Source: Microvirga pakistanensis (GTDB lineage Bacteria; Pseudomonadota; Alphaproteobacteria; Rhizobiales; Beijerinckiaceae). From it: DNA of 64,000 nt. Within the stretch, counting starts at the first letter, position 1; the number at the start of each line of letters is the position of its first letter. This document shows positions 26,275 through 34,739 of this stretch, one piece after another. The notes beneath the pieces were generated by a model. The model was not told where the DNA came from. It saw only the letters and a list, made by a program, of their open reading frames with translations, and did not search any database. The stretch is taken from the NCBI RefSeq assembly GCF_004458765.1, contig NZ_SPJX01000167.1, positions 124,001-188,000 on the forward strand, read 5' to 3'. The position numbers were made by a program, and so were the translations under genes.

Positions 26275-26799
26275 ATGAACATGCGTGATCTCATTCCGTG
26301 GGGCCGCAATGAGCGGTCCTCTTCGGTCCCGGGTGCTTACCGCGGTGAAGAGGTCAGTCCGTTCCTCACGCTGCACCGTGAGATGAACCGGCTGTTCGAC
26401 GACGTCTTCAGCCGCTTTGACAGCACCATGCCGTCCGTCTTCAACCAGATGTCGGCCTGGCCAAGTGTGGAAGTGGTCGAGACGGACAAGGACATCCGGA
26501 TCGCGGCGGAGTTGCCGGGTATGGACGAGAAGGATGTTGAGGTCAGCGTCAGCGACGACGTCCTCACCATCCGCGGCGAGAAGAAGGCTGAGATTGACGA
26601 CAGGGAGCGCGCCTTCAGCGAGCGCTACTACGGCCGCTTCGAGCGCCGCATTCCGCTACCCTTCGAGGTGGAGGACGACCGTGCAGAGGCTTCGTTCGAG
26701 AATGGCGTCCTGACCGTGACCCTGCCGAAGTCACCCAAGGCTGAAGCCAAGACGAAGCGCATTGCCATCAGCGGCAAGGCCAAGGACAGCAAGCACTGA
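26275..26799 (+). CDS. Hsp20 family small heat shock protein (class C-like)
   Basis: 174 residues. It starts MNMRDLIPWGRNERSSSVPG with an MNRLFDDVFSRFD motif. The alpha-crystallin domain spans WPSVEVVETDKDIRIAAELP to GVLTVTLPKS. AGGAGG precedes the ATG at 26275. The sequence is more like bacterial Hsp17/18-type proteins than like its upstream neighbour, so the pair is not a recent duplication. Confidence 0.92.
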   Translation: MNMRDLIPWGRNERSSSVPGAYRGEEVSPFLTLHREMNRLFDDVFSRFDSTMPSVFNQMSAWPSVEVVETDKDIRIAAELPGMDEKDVEVSVSDDVLTIRGEKKAEIDDRERAFSERYYGRFERRIPLPFEVEDDRAEASFENGVLTVTLPKSPKAEAKTKRIAISGKAKDSKH

Positions 26800-26813
26800 T
26801 CATCACGCAGTGC

Positions 26814-26844
26814 CTCCGGGCAGGCCCTCCGTGGCTGCCCGGAG
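26814..26844 (+). terminator. Strong hairpin after the hsp20 pair
   Basis: CTCCGGGCAG pairs perfectly with CTGCCCGGAG around an 11-nt loop, 15 bases after the stop. There is no T-run, so it may stabilise the message or partly terminate. Confidence 0.55.
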
Positions 26845-26873
26845 CTATCTTCGCTCACCTGAGGGAGGTCAGT

Positions 26874-27266
26874 ATGGAGATTGCAACCCAGCACACCCTT
26901 GAGCGCCCAGTGGCTCGTCTCCGAGATGAGAGCCAATCCGCTCCTTCATTTGTCGAGGCGCTGGTCGATCCCGTGACCGTCTTCGATCACCCGCGCGAGG
27001 TGGTGGAGCATCCGGGGTTCACGCACCAGGAGAAGCGCACGATCCTGCTCTCCTGGGCACGCGACGAGCTCGTAGCGGAGCAGGTTACGTCCCGGCTTGC
27101 GCCCGAGTTGGGAATTCGGTCGCGCATCGATGCCGTGGTGGAGGCGCTCGCCACCTTCGATAGCGCCGCCGCTGCCGAGTACACTTCCGCCGTGGCGCTG
27201 ATCCGCTCCAGGCGCGGCAAGCGTCGTCTTGCACACCACTCGGAAGGTCGGGAGGTGCTGTCATGA
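26874..27266 (+). CDS. Hypothetical protein with the VF/VV/WA domain (first of three)
   Basis: 130 residues. Residues ~30-68 (ALVDPVTVFDHPREVVEHPG then QEKRTILLSWARDE) form a ~40-residue helical unit that recurs in the next gene and in the gene at 28010. The C-terminus is basic (RSRRGKRRL). AGGGAGGTCAGT precedes the ATG. The stop overlaps the next start by four bases. No named family recognised. Confidence 0.72.
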   Translation: MEIATQHTLERPVARLRDESQSAPSFVEALVDPVTVFDHPREVVEHPGFTHQEKRTILLSWARDELVAEQVTSRLAPELGIRSRIDAVVEALATFDSAAAAEYTSAVALIRSRRGKRRLAHHSEGREVLS

Positions 27267-27649
27267 CCCCACAGGCTGCTGATTACCCAACCGGCTTGCG
27301 TCCTGAGCTGCTCCCGCCGAGTCCTTCGCCTTGGGAGGTCCTTACTAGGGCAAGCCAGGTGTTTGCGCATCCGCACAACGTTGTCACAGCGCCTGATCTG
27401 AGCCGGGAGGAGAAGCGGGCCATCCTGGCCTCCTGGGCGTCCGACGCCTGGGCCGTTGAGTCGGCGCCTGGGCTGCGGCACTGCCCCGGACTGGCTGGCC
27501 ACATCGTGCCCGTCGATGCTGTGCTCGACGCACTTCGGTCCCTCGATCCTGAGGCGGCCGAACAGGCCTGTGAGCGGCCCGAACCGGCTCGCGGCACGCG
27601 GAAGGCGGGCGTGCGCTGGCTCACCCAGAGGCTATCGCGAATGGCCTGA
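27263..27649 (+). CDS. Hypothetical protein with the VF/VV/WA domain (second of three)
   Basis: 128 residues. SQVFAHPHNVVTAPDLSREE then KRAILASWASDAWAVE (~residues 31-65) matches its upstream neighbour; VDAVLDALRSLD also corresponds to VVEALATFD there. Tandem duplication is the simplest origin. It is translationally coupled to the first gene (ATGA overlap). Confidence 0.72.
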   Translation: MTPQAADYPTGLRPELLPPSPSPWEVLTRASQVFAHPHNVVTAPDLSREEKRAILASWASDAWAVESAPGLRHCPGLAGHIVPVDAVLDALRSLDPEAAEQACERPEPARGTRKAGVRWLTQRLSRMA

Positions 27650-27664
27650 GAGCGGGAGGCTGCG

Positions 27665-27997
27665 ATGGCTGTCTTTGATCCGAATGATTGGTGGGAAGGT
27701 GGATCCTGGCTCAAGCCAGCGGATCAGGATCGCCGCCCGCCGGAGGAGATCAATCGCGAGGTGGTCTCGCGCTGGCTGGCTGCAGTCGCGCTCTGCCTGT
27801 GCTTTGCGGCGCTCGCACCTGTCGAGCACCTCCAAGGTGCCTTTGCGGTCTTGCTCGTTGGGGCGGGCGTGGCATCGGCTGGGCTGGCACTGATCCGCCG
27901 GGAAGCCTTTTACAATCCCCATCATCTCACGGCTTGGGATGAAGCGATGCTGTCGCTGGCAGCAGGGCTCGCGCTCTTTCTTTGGAATGGCTCATAG
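27665..27997 (+). CDS. Small inner-membrane protein, unrecognised
   Basis: 110 residues. A soluble N-terminus (MAVFDPNDWWEGGSWLKPAD) is followed by hydrophobic segments WLAAVALCLCFAALAP, FAVLLVGAGVASAGLALI and LSLAAGLALFLW. It lies 15 bp after the second VF/VV/WA gene with GAGGCTGCG upstream. Probably part of the same transcript; no family recognised. Confidence 0.65.
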   Translation: MAVFDPNDWWEGGSWLKPADQDRRPPEEINREVVSRWLAAVALCLCFAALAPVEHLQGAFAVLLVGAGVASAGLALIRREAFYNPHHLTAWDEAMLSLAAGLALFLWNGS

Positions 27998-28009
27998 GAG
28001 AGGACTGCC

Positions 28010-28756
28010 ATGAACGAACACATTGCCGGGATTGGGCACAACAACCCGCCGCAGCCGGTGTGCCCGCCGTGGCTTGCAGGAGCCGAGGCGCGCATTGCCC
28101 GGCGCGAGCGGGCGGTCACGACCTCCGGGCGGGCACGCACGCATCAATGGGTGCTGCGCTTTGAGCGCCGCTCACCTCCTGTGATTGAGCCGCTGATGGG
28201 CTGGACAAGTGGGGACGACACGCTCGCAACCCAAGTCGAGGTGACGTTCGATACGTTGGAAGAGGCTCTGAGCTATGCGGAGCGGCAGGGCCTGTCCTAC
28301 CGCATTCAGAACGAGCCGTTGCGAGAAACCTCTCGGCAGCAGGATACACGTGGTCGTGAAATCAACGACGGCCCCTCCTTCGATGAGGACCAGGTCAGGG
28401 CCATCATCTGGCTCACTTCGTTACAGGCGGCTTACGGGCGCTGCGAGCTGTCGAGCATGCCTGATCTGGAGAAGGCGCTGGTCCATCCGGCAGCGGTGTT
28501 CGCAGATCCGGATCATGTTGTGCGCCATCCCTTGCTCTCACTCGATTGCAAGCGCGAAATCCTCTGGCGCTGGGCCTGGGACGAGTACCTCGTCGACCTC
28601 GCCGCCGCTGAGGGCATGGCTGACGGACCGCCCTCCCGCCTGGATGAAGTCAGGTCTGCCTTGGTTCGTCTCGGCCATGACTGGCGCCCTCATCCGGCGG
28701 CACCGGCAGCGTTTGTGGTTCGCTATGAAGTCCAGGAGAATGCCTTGGCGGCATGA
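28010..28756 (+). CDS. NDUFS4-like domain fused to the VF/VV/WA domain (third of three)
   Basis: 248 residues. It begins MNEHIAGIGHNNPP, a leader common in Rhizobiales proteins. Residues ~29-103 resemble the complex I accessory subunit NDUFS4 (ETC complex I conserved region): RARTHQWVLRFERR, LMGWTSGDDT, QVEVTFDTLEEALSYAERQG. Residues ~155-195 (ALVHPAAVFADPDHVVRHPL then KREILWRWAWDEYLVD) are the unit found in the two genes upstream. This is not the housekeeping NDUFS4, which lacks the extra domain. It ends the five-gene run after ftsH/hsp20. Confidence 0.72.
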   Translation: MNEHIAGIGHNNPPQPVCPPWLAGAEARIARRERAVTTSGRARTHQWVLRFERRSPPVIEPLMGWTSGDDTLATQVEVTFDTLEEALSYAERQGLSYRIQNEPLRETSRQQDTRGREINDGPSFDEDQVRAIIWLTSLQAAYGRCELSSMPDLEKALVHPAAVFADPDHVVRHPLLSLDCKREILWRWAWDEYLVDLAAAEGMADGPPSRLDEVRSALVRLGHDWRPHPAAPAAFVVRYEVQENALAA

Positions 28757-28840
28757 GGAGGTGGCGAAGGCATGAACATCGGCATGATCCGGATTAACCG
28801 ACCTCATTTCCTCGCCGATGATGCACTGCTGTACTTTCTA

Positions 28841-28925
28841 GGTCAGGCAACAAGTTCCTCTGCCCTCCGGGAACGTCCGCTGTTCCTTGCTGGAGCAGAC
28901 CCTCGGCCTACTTCCGAGAAGTGCC
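28841..28925 (+). repeat. Intergenic repeat family, copy 4
   Basis: GGGAACGTCCGCTGTTCCTT, later CTACTTCCGAGAAGTGCC; closest to copy 3. It sits in the 345-bp space 28757-29101 before a Crp/Fnr gene; no other feature seen. Confidence 0.75.
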
Positions 28926-29101
28926 AATTTGAGACCTTCCGAGCCCGGATCCCATTGCATGCTATATCCATCAATGGCTTGCGACGCGAATTCCGGGTAA
29001 GGCCGTGTGGAACGGAGTTAGGGCATAGCTCAGCCCTGCTCGTCATCCCGTGCCATCTAGGCTAGGCTATTGCCAGCTCCGACGCTTCCTCAGGAAAACT
29101 C

Positions 29102-29824
29102 ATGCCAGCCGCTGCTCTGATCCGGAAGTTTGAACAGTTTGACCGCATCTCAGACAGGGAGCGACAGCTCCTGGAGGAGATCATTGTCCGCCAAAGGGCC
29201 GTGAGCCGGGGCGAGGACATGCTCCGGGAGGGGGACCGCCCAACCGAAAGTACGGTCCTCATCACGGGCTTTGCTGTCCGTTACAGCCTCCTGCGGAACG
29301 GCAAGCGCCAGATCACGGCCCTTCACGTGCCCGGCGACTTCGTCGACCTCCATAGCTTCCTGGTGAAGAAGATGGACCACGCCGTCATGGCGATCACACC
29401 CTGCACGGTCGGCATGGTCCCCCACGAAACTCTCCATGGTATCTCCGAGAGCCACCCTCATCTGGCTCGTCTGCTGGCGGTGAACATTGCCGTGGATGGA
29501 GCCATCCACCGCCAGTGGATCGTGGCCATGGGCCGCCGCTCGGCCCTGGAACATACCGCTCACCTGCTGTGTGAGCTGTTCCTTCGCCTTCAGGTCGTCG
29601 GTCTCACCGAAGGCTACAGCTTCAAGCTCCCTCTGACCCAGGCAGAGCTGGGCGACTCTCTTGGGCTCTCAACCGTCCACGTGAACCGTGTGCTCCAGGA
29701 CCTCCGGAAGGAGAACCTGATCACATGGCGTGGGGAAACGGTCGTCATCACGGATTGGCCGCGCCTGCAAGAGGTCGCCGAGTTTGACCCGACCTTCCTG
29801 AGCCTGGAAGTCCAGCCGCGATAA
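29102..29824 (+). CDS. Crp/Fnr family transcriptional regulator
   Basis: 240 residues. The sensor barrel shows RGEDMLREGDRPTESTVLIT and LHVPGDFVDLHSF. The winged helix is LTQAELGDSLGLSTVHVNRV then LQDLRKENLI. No Fnr cysteines. It resembles the decayed regulator at 30443-31188 (GDRP, GKRQI, STVHVNRVLQ / TTVHVNRVLQ), so the two are paralogues. CAGGAAAACTC precedes the ATG. Confidence 0.9.
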   Translation: MPAAALIRKFEQFDRISDRERQLLEEIIVRQRAVSRGEDMLREGDRPTESTVLITGFAVRYSLLRNGKRQITALHVPGDFVDLHSFLVKKMDHAVMAITPCTVGMVPHETLHGISESHPHLARLLAVNIAVDGAIHRQWIVAMGRRSALEHTAHLLCELFLRLQVVGLTEGYSFKLPLTQAELGDSLGLSTVHVNRVLQDLRKENLITWRGETVVITDWPRLQEVAEFDPTFLSLEVQPR

Positions 29825-29834
29825 CGCGCAGGAT

Positions 29835-29856
29835 GGAATGGCATACAAACCATTCC
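29835..29856. terminator. Hairpin between the Crp/Fnr and DUF6894 genes
   Basis: GGAATGG pairs with CCATTCC around an 8-nt loop, 10 bases after the stop codon; no clear T-run. Confidence 0.4.
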
Positions 29857-29892
29857 GCCCTAGGTGGTAGTCACCAGCTTGAGGAGGTCAGG

Positions 29893-30156
29893 GTGCCTCG
29901 TTTCTACTTCGACGTGCGGGAGGGGGCGCGCTTCGCCCCCGATGAAGAGGGCCTTGAGTTCGACGGCTTGGACAAGGCTGAATATGAGGCCGCCTGTATG
30001 GCGGCTGAGGTCGGACGGGACCGGCTGCCGACGGGTGACAGCCGCGCGATCACGGTCGAGGTGCGCAACGAGCATCGCCAGCGGGTGCTGACCATCACGG
30101 TGTCGATGCAGGTCGACCGCGTGGAGCCTCCGCCCCCCGCGCACGTGAGCAGATAG
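29893..30156 (+). CDS. DUF6894-type small protein
   Basis: 87 residues read from the GTG at 29893, which has GAGGAGGT five bases upstream; the frame opens at 29833 inside the preceding hairpin. The start VPRFYFDVREGARFAPDEEG and EYEAACMAAEVGRDRLP follow the DUF6894 pattern (PRYxFDVxDG...D..G.E). Common in multiple copies in Methylobacteriaceae; function unknown. Confidence 0.75.
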   Translation: MPRFYFDVREGARFAPDEEGLEFDGLDKAEYEAACMAAEVGRDRLPTGDSRAITVEVRNEHRQRVLTITVSMQVDRVEPPPPAHVSR

Positions 30157-30200
30157 TCCGCGACTTGCGCGTAAGGCCGTTCATGGAGTTGCAGGCCGTC

Positions 30201-30446
30201 TCAGTGCCGTCTGCCAAGGCGCTGGGCGATGGCTTCTTGGGCGGCATCCAGATCGCGGTATGTGGGCTGACCCAGCCCTTCCAGCACGCCGAACTTGGCT
30301 TCCAGGAACCAATGCCCGGATAGACCGTCATACCGGTCCGAGAGATGCGTCAACACCGCCACCAGCCGCTGCTCCTCGTCGAAGACCAGCATACCTTCCT
30401 CGTCGAATCCGGTCGCCACGCGGGTGGGATGAAAGGTCAGGGTCAT
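30201..30446 (-). CDS. Small conserved hypothetical protein (paralogue of 15947-16174)
   Basis: 81 residues. FDEEGMLVFDEEQRLVAVLT, GHWFLEAKFGVLEGLG and DLDAAQEAIAQRL align with the protein at 15947. Its ATG overlaps the stop of the decayed Crp gene (ATGA), so it was the second gene of that operon. Function unknown. Confidence 0.6.
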   Translation of the reverse strand: MTLTFHPTRVATGFDEEGMLVFDEEQRLVAVLTHLSDRYDGLSGHWFLEAKFGVLEGLGQPTYRDLDAAQEAIAQRLGRRH

Positions 30447-31188
30447 GCGGCGGCCCGATCGCTCTCCAGGTGCAGGTAGGTCGGGTCGAACTCGCCCACT
30501 TCCTTCAACTTCTCCCAATCGGGAATGTTCAGCCGCTCGCCGCTCAGCTCGATCAGGCCCTCGGCCCGCATCTGCTGCAGCACCCGGTTGACGTGAACCG
30601 TGGTGAAGCCGAGCGCGTCGGCGAACTCGCGTTGAGTGATGGGCAGGTCACAGGCATGGTCCTCGACCAGGTCCACGGCCCTTAGGCGCACCATCAACTC
30701 ACCGAGCACATGGGCCATGCGGCTCACGCCTTCGCGGTGACCGACATTCATCACCCACTCCCGGAAGATCGAAGCGTCGATCAAGGTCTCGCGCCAGAAG
30801 GCGGCGGTGATGCGCGGATAGCGGATACAGAGATCCCACAAGGCCTCATGGGTAATGAACCCCACCCGGCATTGGCTGATAGTGCCGACGCTGTTGTCGA
30901 GCACCTTCAGGTGCAGGCTCTGGAGGTCGGGAATGTCACCGGGCAGTTGAAGGAGACGATCTGGCGCTTGCCGGCTGCGGTGACCTTGTAGGTGCAGGCA
31001 AAGCCGCTGAGAAGCAGGCAGGACCGGGAGGGCCGGTCGCCTTCGCGCACGATGTCCTGGTCGGCCTTGAGGACGGCTATCTGCATCGGCAGACTTTGAA
31101 GAGCCTGCCGCTCGTCGTCCGTGAGCGTAAACACGCTCTCCAGCTTGCGGATCATCGGGTTGTAGTCGGAATGAAACGGTGAGTGCAT
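30443..31188 (-). pseudogene. Crp/Fnr family regulator split by a one-base deletion
   Basis: The sensor half (MHSPFHSDYNPMIRKLESVF ... GDRPSRSCLLLSGF ... GKRQIVSFN) runs from 31188. The second half (GTISQCRVGFITHEALWDLC ... TTVHVNRVLQQMRAEGLIEL) is in another frame. Adding one base between 30946 and 30947 restores FNLPGDIPDLQSLHLKVLDN and joins the halves into one ~248-residue protein. Either a true null allele or a base-calling error in a G-run. Confidence 0.82.
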
Positions 31189-31330
31189 GACGGCGCTCCC
31201 TCAGTTGCAGGCGGGAGCACGTCGTATCTCTCAGGTATCAGCGCCCAAGATCAGTGGCTGATAATGAGACCACCTTGGCATACAAACGAACGCCCATCAC
31301 AGATCCTTCTGAGCAAGAAGCCATAGACTC

Positions 31331-31357
31331 GATCTGCGCTGAATATCATGCCACGTT
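31331..31357 (+). promoter_or_regulatory. Bipartite promoter-like motif, copy C
   Basis: GATCTGC, 16 bases, CGTT, then TCACTTAGATGATAGG: the same layout as the copies at 19014 and 19219, but no terminator follows at a similar distance. It points into the 3' end of the decayed hybrid kinase. Confidence 0.35.
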
Positions 31358-31391
31358 TCACTTAGATGATAGGTAGTGCTCCTAAAGCGGG

Positions 31392-32134
31392 CTATCCAGA
31401 GAATGGATCTGATGAGGATCCGCTCCTGAGAACTGAAGTCAATCTCTTCTTCCTTCTGAGACTGTTGCTGATCATCTCCAAGGCTCCCTGCCCCTCTTCG
31501 GCCAGAACGTGGCTGTAGCCGGAGGTCAGCACCACGGGCAGGTTCGGGTACAGCCGCCGGATTTCACGTCCGAGCTCGACGCCACTCATACCCGGCATCA
31601 CCACATCCGAGAACACCACGTCGAAGCGGGCGTGGTCCTCCTCCAGCAGCTTGAGGGCCTCCGTGGCGTTGGCCGCCCAGGTGGTCTCGTAGCCGACGTC
31701 CTGGAGAAGCTGGGTCGAGAACCGACCAACCTCGATGTTGTCCTCGACCACCAGCACGCGACGGCCGCGACCGTCCTCGTGCTGTCCGCCTCCTCGGGCA
31801 TCGTTCTCAGCCGCTTCTGAGGCAACATCTCGCTCGACCTTGGGCAGGTAGAGGGTGAAGGTGGTGCCCCTCCCGGGTTCGCTCTCCGATGCTTGTGCAC
31901 GAGGATCTCGGCATAGGCATCATTGTAGAGCAGCGTGCGGTCCGGCCCCCAGGCGATGAACATCGGCTGGTTCGATCCCAGCATGACCCCGACCAGGGTC
32001 TTGAGCCCATGCGACCAGCCGTCCGGCGGACCGAGCGGCGTCGTCGCCCAGTCGTGGGCGCGGATGAGTGCGCCCATCTCGCCGCCGCCCATGAGGAAGT
32101 CCAGTCTGCTGTTCGGTCCAAGGCTGCCGTGCAT
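31392..32134 (-). pseudogene. Hybrid sensor kinase remnant: PAS start joined to receiver end
   Basis: From 32134 the frame reads a typical hybrid-kinase N-terminus (MGALIRAHDWATTPLGPPDG, MFIAWGPDRTLLYNDAYAEI). Near 31885-31900 it breaks and, in another frame, continues with the very end of an ATPase domain (GTTFTLYLPKVE) and then a receiver (RVLVVEDNIEVGRFS, FDVVFSDVVMPGMSG, LPVVLTSGYSHVL). The whole histidine-kinase core is missing, so a large internal deletion has occurred. The last ~30 codons, after AEEGQG, no longer resemble a receiver C-terminus. Confidence 0.75.
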
Positions 32135-32447
32135 CGTGTTCGGTCTCGTTGGTGGGACTCATGACAACGGGTCATGGCCTGCCCCTCGAAGGGTCAGGCA
32201 CGGCGTTTGGGATGACTTCGTAGGAAGGAACTGTGAGATAGGGACCCTGCGGGCTGCCGTAAAGACTGCAAGCCGATCAATGGACCCAGGCAATCGATCA
32301 CCCTGCGCAAGCGCCTGAGCTGCCTGAGGAGCGGTAGTCGGAGACCATGAGGCAGTATGCCGACCCGAAGCCCGCACGGCAGTCATTGGGCCGTCAGGAC
32401 CTGGATGATCCGGATGACCTCGGACATCCGGCATAGCGCCTGCGGGC
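32135..32447. other. Intergenic space without a recognised gene
   Basis: A 313-bp space between the decayed hybrid kinase and the small secreted protein gene. I see no supported gene, repeat or terminator. Confidence 0.5.
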
Positions 32448-32738
32448 TCAGGACGCGCCGGGCGGCGCGAAGAAGCAAAGAATCCGCCCGGCCGTGGTCT
32501 CGCACAGGTGAAACCGCCCGTCCGGCGACGGACGGGCCTTCTCCCGGTCGACGGTCCGGCCGTCCCAGAGCTCGAACCGCCCTGCCGCGTCCAGGACGGT
32601 CTCGCCCATGGCCTCGACCAGGGCACGGCAGTCCCGCTCGCTACAGCACGATGCCGGGTACCAGTCGTGGGCGAGCGACGGTGTTGAAGGGATGACGAGC
32701 AGGGCGAGTACGAGCAGCGGTCCGGGCGAGCGGGGCAT
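32448..32738 (-). CDS. Small secreted protein, conserved in alphaproteobacteria
   Basis: 96 residues. MPRSPGPLLVLALLVIPSTP then SLAHDWYP is a Sec signal cleaved near LAH. The mature part has four or five cysteines (ASCCSERDC, HLCET, ILCFF) and the pattern WYPxxCCSxxDC...SPDGRFHxC...CFF.PP. Related short periplasmic proteins are frequent in Rhizobiales; role unknown. Confidence 0.75.
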   Translation of the reverse strand: MPRSPGPLLVLALLVIPSTPSLAHDWYPASCCSERDCRALVEAMGETVLDAAGRFELWDGRTVDREKARPSPDGRFHLCETTAGRILCFFAPPGAS

Positions 32739-32925
32739 GGCAACCTCCGGCGGGATCGATCATGGTTGCGCGGGAGCGCGGCCTTTGTTTGTCGGTGCAC
32801 GACCCGTGAGCCAGGTGTCGCGAGCGGGAACGCCGTTGCCCTCACGGATGGCATGGATGTCATTGTTGCAGGCTATCGCGAACCCAACCGATGCCTTAAA
32901 CTCTGCCGTGTTCAGTTAAAGGGGT

Positions 32926-34725
32926 ATGCGGATGATTGCGGGCCACAGGCTGTCGCTGAGGCTGGTGTTCGCAGTCACCATTGCGGCCATCGCGCTCCTG
33001 GCCACGGCTTTCGTCACAGTTCTGGCCAGTCGGGAGACCAGCGAACGCCTGCGCCGCGATATCGGGGCCGACCTGGCGGAACTCGCAACCCACATGGCCG
33101 ACAAGCTCGACCGGGGCATGTTCGAGCGCTGGCGCGACATCCAGGTTGCCGCCTCCCTTGATACCATGCGCGACCCGAACGTCGCCATGGACGCAAAGAG
33201 CATCGTGATTGAGCGCCTACGCTCGACCTATCCTGAGTATGCGGCCGTCGCCTTCATGAGCCCGGACGGACAGGTCAGAGCGGCCACGGTCCCGCAGATG
33301 GTGGGCGCCAATATCGCGCAGCGCGACTTCTTTGTGGAAGGGAGCAAGGCGCCGTTCGTGGGTGACGTGCATGACGCCATCCTGCTGGCCAAGATCCTCG
33401 GCAACGATCCCGCGGACCCGCCGCGCTTCGTCGACCTTGCTGCACCAGTGCGCGCTGCTGATGGATCCCTTGTGGGCGTTATCGGTGCTCATCTGTACTG
33501 GACCTGGGCTCAGGAACTGGAACAGGCGCTGCGCAGCGCCGCACGGGAGCGCTACCCCGGCATCGAGGTGCTAGTCCTGGCTCGCGATGGCACGGTGCTG
33601 CTCGGCCCCAAGGATCTGTTGAAGACCTCACTCCAGACCGCTGGAGCAAAGAGTGCCACAGGCGGAGCCCGCGGGTCGAACGTCGAGACTTGGCCTGACG
33701 GACGCGAGTACCTGAGCGGCTTCACCAGGACGACGGGGCACCGGGACTACCCGGGATTGGGATGGTCCGTTCTCGTCCGACAGAATGCCGACACCGCATT
33801 CGCACCCGTCAGTGCAATCCAGCGGAGGATCGCCGGATGGGGGGCTCTCGTGGCGCTTCTGATTGGCGTCCTCGCCTGGTTTGCGGCGGAGTTGGTCGCT
33901 CGCCCTCTGCGGGTCCTCGCCGGTTCGGCGCAAGCGCTCGGGCGGGGAGAACCGATCCGGGTGCCGCAGCGTGCCCCAAGTGAGGTCGGGCAAGTGGCCG
34001 ACGCTCTGGCGGCAGCCTCGCGGAAGCTTGCCGAGAAGGACCGGCGTCAGACCCTTCTGATCAACGAATTGAACCACCGGGTGAAGAACACACTGGCCAC
34101 CGTGCAGACGATGGCGCGGCTGACGGCGCGGTCAGCACCGGATCATGAGGCTTACAAGGAGAGCCTTGAGGCGCGGATCCTGGCGCTTTCGAAGACCCAC
34201 AACCTGCTCACTGAGGCGGCCTGGGAGACGGTGTCCCTGCGGGACGTTATGCGGGCCGAGCTGGAGCCTTACGATGACGGTTCAGGCACTCGGGTTGTGC
34301 TGGACGGCCCACCGGTGCCGCTGGCGCCTCGGGTGGCGGTTGCGCTCGGGATGGCCGCGCACGAGCTAACGACGAATGCCGCCAAGCACGGCAGCCTCTC
34401 CGTGCCGGAAGGCAGGGTTCGCGTACGCTGGGAGGTGACCACAAGCGGGGACGGCACCCATCTGCACCTGAGCTGGAAAGAGACAGGTGGCCCCACTGTG
34501 AGGCAGCCGTCCCGCACGGGCTTCGGCTCGCGCCTGCTCCAGCAGGGAATTGCCCGCGATCTGGATGGTGAGACCCATCTCGACTTTGCCGTTGAAGGCT
34601 TGGGATGTCGGATGCTGGTGTCGCTCCACGAGCTTCAGGCGGTCTCACCCCCTGCTGATGTGGATCCCCCGAAACCATCCATGCCGATTTACGCGAGTGC
34701 CGCCTCGGGTACCAGGGTAGGATGA
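32926..34725 (+). CDS. Membrane-bound HWE histidine kinase with Cache-type sensor
   Basis: 599 residues. TM1 is LVFAVTIAAIALLATAFVTV. A ~270-residue periplasmic sensor of the double-Cache type follows (YAAVAFMSPDGQVRAAT, FVDLAAPVRAADGSLVGVIG). TM2 is WGALVALLIGVLAWFAAELV, followed by a HAMP-like segment. The kinase core has LINELNHRVKNTLATVQTMA, AAHELTTNAAKHGSL and a WKE motif (LSWKETGG), the HWE signature. Kinases of this kind feed PhyR/NepR-type stress signalling, and nepR-ecfG are 10 kb away. No partner regulator is adjacent. Confidence 0.88.
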   Translation: MRMIAGHRLSLRLVFAVTIAAIALLATAFVTVLASRETSERLRRDIGADLAELATHMADKLDRGMFERWRDIQVAASLDTMRDPNVAMDAKSIVIERLRSTYPEYAAVAFMSPDGQVRAATVPQMVGANIAQRDFFVEGSKAPFVGDVHDAILLAKILGNDPADPPRFVDLAAPVRAADGSLVGVIGAHLYWTWAQELEQALRSAARERYPGIEVLVLARDGTVLLGPKDLLKTSLQTAGAKSATGGARGSNVETWPDGREYLSGFTRTTGHRDYPGLGWSVLVRQNADTAFAPVSAIQRRIAGWGALVALLIGVLAWFAAELVARPLRVLAGSAQALGRGEPIRVPQRAPSEVGQVADALAAASRKLAEKDRRQTLLINELNHRVKNTLATVQTMARLTARSAPDHEAYKESLEARILALSKTHNLLTEAAWETVSLRDVMRAELEPYDDGSGTRVVLDGPPVPLAPRVAVALGMAAHELTTNAAKHGSLSVPEGRVRVRWEVTTSGDGTHLHLSWKETGGPTVRQPSRTGFGSRLLQQGIARDLDGETHLDFAVEGLGCRMLVSLHELQAVSPPADVDPPKPSMPIYASAASGTRVG

Positions 34726-34739
34726 GGAAAGTCTGCTCA

